A stretch of 36,391 bases of DNA from an uncultured Bacteroidales bacterium (GTDB lineage Bacteria; Bacteroidota; Bacteroidia; Bacteroidales; P3), in assembly GCA_947168515.1 (NCBI GenBank), contig CAMVMF010000033.1, positions 1 to 36,391 of the forward strand. The letters run 5' to 3'. The position numbers and the translations under genes are program-made. The notes below the pieces were generated by a model. It saw nothing but the letters and a program-made list of their open reading frames with translations, made no database searches and was not told where the DNA came from. Position 1 is the stretch's first letter; each line of letters begins with the position of its first letter. This document shows positions 33,301 to 36,391 of the stretch, in pieces.

Positions 33301-34032
33301 TTCAAGATAGCGCGTCAAGTCTTCTTGAAGTTTTACAGCGTCATAGTCCTGTATGCGCAGTTTTGCGGCCTCACGCATCTCGTCGTAAGCACTCTCAGAA
33401 CAAAAACCGTCGAGCATGGTGTCCTCCAAAGTGTCATACACTTCATCCATATTCTGACGGCGCTTCAACCATGACTCTCCAAACTTCTGTTGGACTTTAT
33501 CGCAGAAAGCCTGATAGCGACCACTCATCAACAAATTGAATTCAATGATACCTACCCAGTCATCGTTAAGTCCCAAGGACTTGAGAAATGCGCCCATCAT
33601 CATGTAGCTTATACCATGATTGCCTGTAGTTTTGGCTGCATCGAAGAGCACAATATGGTTATTGGTACGTCCCAGTTCGTTAATACTGTTTTGGAGCAGA
33701 CCTGCATTAGGCAATCCTATGAGCTTACTCTGGAAACGGTCACGTACAGAGGTTCCTTGAATAGTAGGATTCTTTAGCAGGAAACCTATCATCTTTGAGA
33801 AATATGACTTACCAGAACCATAGAAGCCGCTCAACCATAATCCTGGTTGAGCTGTGTTTGAGGTAAAGAAGTCGCAGAAGTCTGCCAAATGTTTTGCCAG
33901 ACTCTCTGTCAGGATGAATCCGTCAAGTTCATCCATGATGCTACTCTCGTCCTGCTGGTTAAGGTCAATCACACTCTTGATATCATCTTCGAGACGAATT
34001 GAAAGTATATCTTTTATCTTAGTCATATTCAT
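30373..34032 (-). CDS. brxC: BREX P-loop ATPase BrxC
   Basis: This 1219-residue protein has the usual BrxC length. Walker A GFYGSGKS lies at 69-76 inside LWLSGFYGSGKSYFSKMIGF, and Walker B DIRIVFMIDEVSEAI near 245-259. Long helical and coiled-coil regions follow (for example about 950-1110). A Cys pair CSNC near 1120 may bind metal. A Pro/Gln-rich linker (about 1145-1175) then leads to a short C-terminal domain ending in DTNDILKFDE. BrxC is a DNA-associated ATPase needed for both methylation and exclusion in BREX. Either of two Met codons (34,032 or 34,026) could be the start. It follows brxB by 15 bases. Standard type I order would place pglX next; here three other genes intervene. Confidence 0.94.
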   Translation of the reverse strand: MNMTKIKDILSIRLEDDIKSVIDLNQQDESSIMDELDGFILTESLAKHLADFCDFFTSNTAQPGLWLSGFYGSGKSYFSKMIGFLLKNPTIQGTSVRDRFQSKLIGLPNAGLLQNSINELGRTNNHIVLFDAAKTTGNHGISYMMMGAFLKSLGLNDDWVGIIEFNLLMSGRYQAFCDKVQQKFGESWLKRRQNMDEVYDTLEDTMLDGFCSESAYDEMREAAKLRIQDYDAVKLQEDLTRYLEKNSDIRIVFMIDEVSEAIAQKKINILDLEGVAEAVAALGRKVWTIAIAQLQLDDVINGTNVNRSLLTKIIDRFRKRIPIAAEEVDMIIRKRLLAKTADGNDLLQDYYKKNSGKISDITNIVGTGLNKTTDAKTYADYFPFYEHQFKMLQYFLFGTQKLVKTQVGTRGMLISAFDVLKKESLSNKDIHTHVNASQLCRQAEEAVAESLRVRYNQADEHLKEMNLHLVVGHDLLQTIHFLTESGAKTTAENISRAYVNCPDDYFSVLEEVKKACKKLANDEILILSGDEYRITSQTQQRIFEMMSNIDIANYRIKGEITKQVKQMSLVRGAQNLTVDSVNVGFAVQSDSGEPLSTGGDQGMKVVFHDILSVKPSFNEYVEHVKEETQSQKGIISVVPSSDYATEIQKIAEEILRISSIKNVPNLTSEEKKVVDEIANSLESKTAQLEQVIVKSYANGVLVYLYNASIMTAQNAPTIVKEAELKMYGNIYTKRLGGSLKDSIAQQLLKVSQNQLQNVIGQQPDFLFFDTTGQFIGDQLPVITEMMAQMASYKNGADLERDLAAAPTGYSFGTVFSTLAALFRASKVIIKFNNQEYHSWQQEGAKEPFANSRNFQRTSFKAITKSLSYNEKRDIVDSLKDCRYKELTGNNLSYNMNDFELVAAIQSLAVTEIHKVNNQICIDTERERIFRRSLAAKDVLRQYAGTVTEYNYFNTARTFLGDNENEEFCKAVEKIEADIRFIDTNMREIEYQKDYFLDVKNELEFVGSPMQSFDQIHEAYLQMLDSDPVHNYQQMKKEYQNVKDLYYQNMDHQAEQMINGYGDLLTRIEAIKKNAEQYPAEWNTRLYAKVREKEDVCKKYIISKIQLKDYEIRCSNCHLQLRDIVSAINMLPQLNVDVDVMETEICTSDPKPAPQSQPQPQPGPGDPNPHPQPKPQPKERKLRNQLPTGQLSVAQYKQWLKQQLAMVNQFDTNDILKFDE

Positions 34033-34047
34033 GATATAGTATAGGAA

Positions 34048-34599
34048 TTACATAATAACCACACAGCGATATTTTGAGGCTGGTTGTAGGTCGAGAAAAT
34101 ATATCGTTTCATTCCTCGCCACCGCAGGATAAAAAAACACAAGCGGCTTTTGGAACTTCATCACATTTGGATCTTCCATGATGTTCTGATTGGAGAACCC
34201 CATCTTGTAGATGACGCCCGTATGTATCAATATCGGAGAGACACCTTTTGTTGCTGTATCTACAATTCTTTTCATCAGAAAACTATAAAAAGTTCCCTCA
34301 GTATAGTTTTGGCTGACAAAAACTTCCGTACCCATATTCTTGAATTGGTGTTTGAACTTGTCAAGTCCTTTGGAATCGACAAACTCTACAAATAGTTGTC
34401 GGATATCAATGAACTCATATCCGTCGGTGAACCTTTGTTTTGCCTCATCTATATACTTCTCTTCATCAACAGGTGGATAGACAAACAGGATGCTCCTTCC
34501 ACCATTTGCCTCTGAAGACAAGTGTGCAAGGTCTCGTCCTAAAGCTGCCGTCAGGTCACCGAATAAACGGTTATGTTCTTGAATATAAGTAGAAGTCAT
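34048..34599 (-). CDS. brxB: BREX protein BrxB (DUF1788)
   Basis: This 183-residue protein of the DUF1788 family is placed between brxA and brxC as in type I BREX. Family-like traits: LSSEANGGRSILFVYPPVDEE near 25-45, ILIHTGVIYKMGFSNQNIMED near 123-143, and a PLVFFYPAV-NETIYFLDLQPASKYR C-terminal core. It is required for BREX and thought to help assemble the PglZ/PglX complex; there is no catalytic motif. The start is one base after the brxA stop. Confidence 0.92.
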   Translation of the reverse strand: MTSTYIQEHNRLFGDLTAALGRDLAHLSSEANGGRSILFVYPPVDEEKYIDEAKQRFTDGYEFIDIRQLFVEFVDSKGLDKFKHQFKNMGTEVFVSQNYTEGTFYSFLMKRIVDTATKGVSPILIHTGVIYKMGFSNQNIMEDPNVMKFQKPLVFFYPAVARNETIYFLDLQPASKYRCVVIM

Positions 34600-34600
34600 A

Positions 34601-35329
34601 TTATTTCAAATCTATAGTTATTTCATTACCTATTTGGGTAATATCCCAATGCTGGATATTCTCAATTCTTTTTAATCGACTAACCAGATTCTGCTCTTCA
34701 CTGAACGAAAATATGATGTAAGGGTTGTGCAAAGTCTTGTCATCTGTTATAGTCTGGATGAAACGGATATAGTAAACAAAAAGATTGTTTGTAATGACAG
34801 GATGAACAATGCTTTTCTTGACCGCACCATCAGCTAGCCCCAACTTCTTCATGATGGTTAGATACTTGCTACCGGAAATCTTAATGGTGTCTTCACTCCA
34901 ATCCAACTCTCCATTCTCTGTTTCTTTTATAAAACGTAAGAAATTTGTGATTTCTTCAGCCATAATGGTGACACGACCCGAATAGACAGCCTTCATAAAC
35001 ACTTCTGATGTTATCCGAGAGAATAAAAGATTGGAATAGGTCAGTTGCCAAAATAGGATGATCAGTCTTTCTTGTACTGAAAATGATTTGTTTCCGATGG
35101 CATCGAAGAACATTTTCTTGTGAGCGTCATTCCTAAATTTAAGAATACATGACTCTATCGCAGATACAAAACGTTGCAAAGACTTCTCAGTTCTGAACTC
35201 AAAGGCTCCAGTACTGCCTTCGGTGATGCCATATGTATCACTGATGTAGTCAAGCATCACATTGTAGTTGGGAACACTACCCATGATGTTGACCCCTGAA
35301 TCATATTTTCCGTTATTCTTCTTCGCCAT
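34601..35329 (-). CDS. brxA: BREX protein BrxA (DUF1819)
   Basis: This 242-residue protein of the DUF1819 family has a mostly helical fold, with the tract QERLIILFWQLTYSNLLFSRITSEVF (written in full at about residues 92-117) and a later winged-helix-like part. BrxA is a small DNA-binding BREX component. The first Met gives a 17-base overlap with the regulator gene upstream. It is followed by brxB after one base, so brxA-brxB-brxC form the standard start of a type I BREX operon. Confidence 0.9.
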   Translation of the reverse strand: MAKKNNGKYDSGVNIMGSVPNYNVMLDYISDTYGITEGSTGAFEFRTEKSLQRFVSAIESCILKFRNDAHKKMFFDAIGNKSFSVQERLIILFWQLTYSNLLFSRITSEVFMKAVYSGRVTIMAEEITNFLRFIKETENGELDWSEDTIKISGSKYLTIMKKLGLADGAVKKSIVHPVITNNLFVYYIRFIQTITDDKTLHNPYIIFSFSEEQNLVSRLKRIENIQHWDITQIGNEITIDLK

Positions 35330-35540
35330 GAATGCGCTTTATTCTTACAAGTTCTGTATAATCAACTTTTAAGGCTGCGGCAATTTTGCTTAGCATGTCC
35401 AAAGACGGCTGGGAAGAATTGGTACACCACTTGCTTACTGTGGCAGCATTAACCCCAAGTTGCTCTGCGAGCCATTTATTGGTTCGCTTCTTCTCTGCCA
35501 ACATCACCTTAATCCGATTTAAATCTCTATTTTCTTCCAT
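35313..35540 (-). CDS. XRE/Cro-type helix-turn-helix regulator at head of BREX operon
   Basis: This 75-residue protein is nearly all one HTH_3 domain: an acidic N-terminus, then KKRTNKWLAEQLGVNAATVS (residues 17-36) as the turn and recognition helices, followed by SLDMLSKIAAALKVDYTELV. Such single-domain proteins bind operator DNA as dimers. It is the first gene of the operon and overlaps brxA by 17 bases, so it probably controls its own transcription and that of the whole 18-kb operon. An 8-bp inverted repeat in its leader (35,594-35,618) is a plausible operator. Confidence 0.88.
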   Translation of the reverse strand: MEENRDLNRIKVMLAEKKRTNKWLAEQLGVNAATVSKWCTNSSQPSLDMLSKIAAALKVDYTELVRIKRIHGEEE

Positions 35541-35593
35541 CGTATATGGTTTTAATGCTACAAAAATTTAAAATAAAAATTGTACATAGACTG

Positions 35594-35618
35594 TAATAAT
35601 TTGCAAATGTAATTATTA
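35594..35618. promoter_or_regulatory. Inverted repeat, candidate operator of the BREX regulator
   Basis: TAATAATT (35,594-35,601) and AATTATTA (35,611-35,618) are perfect complements with a 9-base spacer. They lie between the promoter and the start at 35,540. On the minus strand the spacer also holds TACATTTG, a second -7-like box, so binding here could block transcription either way. Function is inferred from position. Confidence 0.45.
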
Positions 35619-35659
35619 ATAACGTCAAAAATTGAAAATAATTCATTTTTTTTTCGATG

Positions 35660-35690
35660 CAAATATACAACAATAATTTGATATGGCAAA
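35660..35690 (-). promoter_or_regulatory. Promoter of the BREX operon
   Basis: On the minus strand TTTG (35,690-35,687), then 19 bases, then TATATTTG (35,667-35,660). This is a full match to the Bacteroidetes -33 TTTG / -7 TAnnTTTG pattern at correct spacing, the best in the window. Transcription would start near 35,653, leaving a leader of about 110 bases before the regulator gene. No other promoter is needed to serve the genes down to 17,220, although internal ones cannot be excluded. Confidence 0.65.
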
Positions 35691-35903
35691 ATATTTTCAT
35701 CATTTTACTACTACATCGTCAACCTTTAAAGAGAATGTTATTTTGATAGACGACTGATGAGTAGTCCTTCTTGAAACACTAGTGTCTCTTAATTATCGTT
35801 AAGCTATTTTATAAATTATTCATGCACATGGATTTGTTCGATAAAACTTGTGTCCGACATTTGAAATGTGTATATTGGTTCTCTTCACAAATAAGGAATC
35901 AAT

Positions 35904-36197
35904 ATGCATACAGGACACTATATCTTCACGCAAATCACCGTGTATTTGCCACAACGTCAGTTCAGGAGAATCGTCAAAAAGTATCCCGACAAGACAGAAG
36001 GATGGAACTTCAGCCACTGGAATCATCTGCTCGTGCTTATGTTCGGTCAACTCTTGGGATGTGGAAGTCTCCGAGAGCTCACAGATATAACTACAGCCCA
36101 TGCTAATAGGTCTTACAATCTTGGATTTGGAGCGACACCTGTTGTACGGAACACACTTTCCAAGGCAAATATGCTCCGAGACAGGGCAAACGCATGA
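35904..36197 (+). pseudogene. Truncated IS4-type transposase (N-terminal DUF4372 fragment)
   Basis: The 97-residue frame has the DUF4372 N-terminus typical of IS4-family transposases: YIFTQITVYLPQRQFRRIV, then HWNHLLVLMFGQLLGCGSLRELTD, then NLGFGATPVVRNTLSKANMLR (each cited loosely by its family phrases: LPQR, FGQL, SLREL, LGFG, LSKAN). The catalytic DDE domain that should follow is absent: the frame stops at 36,197 and the next 190 bases do not resemble it. It is divergent from the BREX operon and marks its right flank. Confidence 0.82.
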
Positions 36198-36391
36198 AAA
36201 ATTAAAAAATCAGTACGATATCAACATTTGTGACGGAGTTGTCAACAGGTGGTCCCGTCTCAGAATTTAAAAAAAACACGTTATGAACATTTCTGGGCAG
36301 GATTGCGTGTAAATTGTTGATAACTATTTGTATGGAAGCACGTAACATTTTTGAGATAATGTTCGTTATATAGCCATAACCATCAAGAATT
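36198..36391. other. Right edge, no gene seen
   Basis: About 190 AT-rich bases after the transposase fragment have no open frame or repeat that I can support. The neighbouring interval 35,541-35,903 likewise holds only the promoter and operator of the BREX operon and AT-rich DNA upstream of the transposase remnant. Confidence 0.4.

Noticed and set aside
35822..36106. Other plus- and minus-strand frames over the transposase fragment
   Set aside because: Only the frame 35,904-36,197 shows the DUF4372 phrases; the others are shadows of it.
36198..36391. Possible replication origin (AT-rich, TTGTTGATAACT-like stretch)
   Set aside because: Only one imperfect DnaA-box-like site and no replication gene nearby.

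Overview
The window looks like chromosomal DNA of an uncultured or host-associated Bacteroidales bacterium. Reasons: a secreted protein carries a C-terminal type IX secretion (Por) sorting domain, many intergenic regions carry the Bacteroidetes -7 promoter element TAnnTTTG, Shine-Dalgarno sites are inconspicuous, and small outer-membrane and lipoprotein-like secreted proteins are typical of the order. Species cannot be fixed from this sequence.

Left part (about 1-14,200). This is GC-rich, mostly minus-strand, ordinary chromosome. From left to right it holds: repeat-rich non-coding DNA; a T9SS-exported protein (520-1881); a 1590-residue exonuclease-RecQ-UvrD fusion helicase (2481-7253); a small secreted protein; a DUF2284 metal-binding protein and a uridine-phosphorylase-like enzyme, which together form a probable four-gene operon reading right to left (9185 to 2481); a His-rich, Thr/Ser/Arg-repeat secreted protein; an AGCS sodium:alanine-type symporter; a block of short palindromic dispersed repeats; the iron superoxide dismutase gene sodB (the only clear intact plus-strand gene); and a small outer-membrane protein. 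sodB and the membrane-protein gene converge on one strong terminator.

Transition (about 14,200-17,200). This has lower GC and broken genes. It contains a possible small RNA, two short remnants that may come from a mobile-element polyprotein, an ArdC/IrrE-like metallopeptidase gene, and a truncated IS5-type (DUF772) transposase fragment.

Right part (17,220-35,540). One continuous minus-strand operon of 12 genes encodes a type I BREX phage-defence system: an XRE-family regulator, brxA, brxB, brxC, [DUF262 protein, DUF3696-type AAA ATPase, unknown 291-residue protein], pglX, [Septu/PtuA-like ATPase, PtuB-like HNH nuclease], pglZ, brxL. Every intergenic gap is between -17 and +33 bases, and a promoter with both -33 and -7 elements plus an operator-like inverted repeat precede the first gene. 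Two foreign modules are thus nested in the BREX core: a three-gene DUF262/ATPase/unknown module between brxC and pglX, and a two-gene ATPase/HNH module between pglX and pglZ. The first module and the central recognition part of pglX are visibly more AT-rich than the surrounding BREX genes, which suggests separate acquisition or recombination.

Beyond the operon lies a truncated IS4-type (DUF4372) transposase on the plus strand (35,904-36,197). The defence cluster therefore sits between two different transposase remnants, next to an ArdC-like (antirestriction-family) gene, as expected of a horizontally acquired defence island. The strongest candidate for something undescribed is the DUF262 / DUF3696-ATPase / 291-residue trio embedded and translationally coupled inside BREX.
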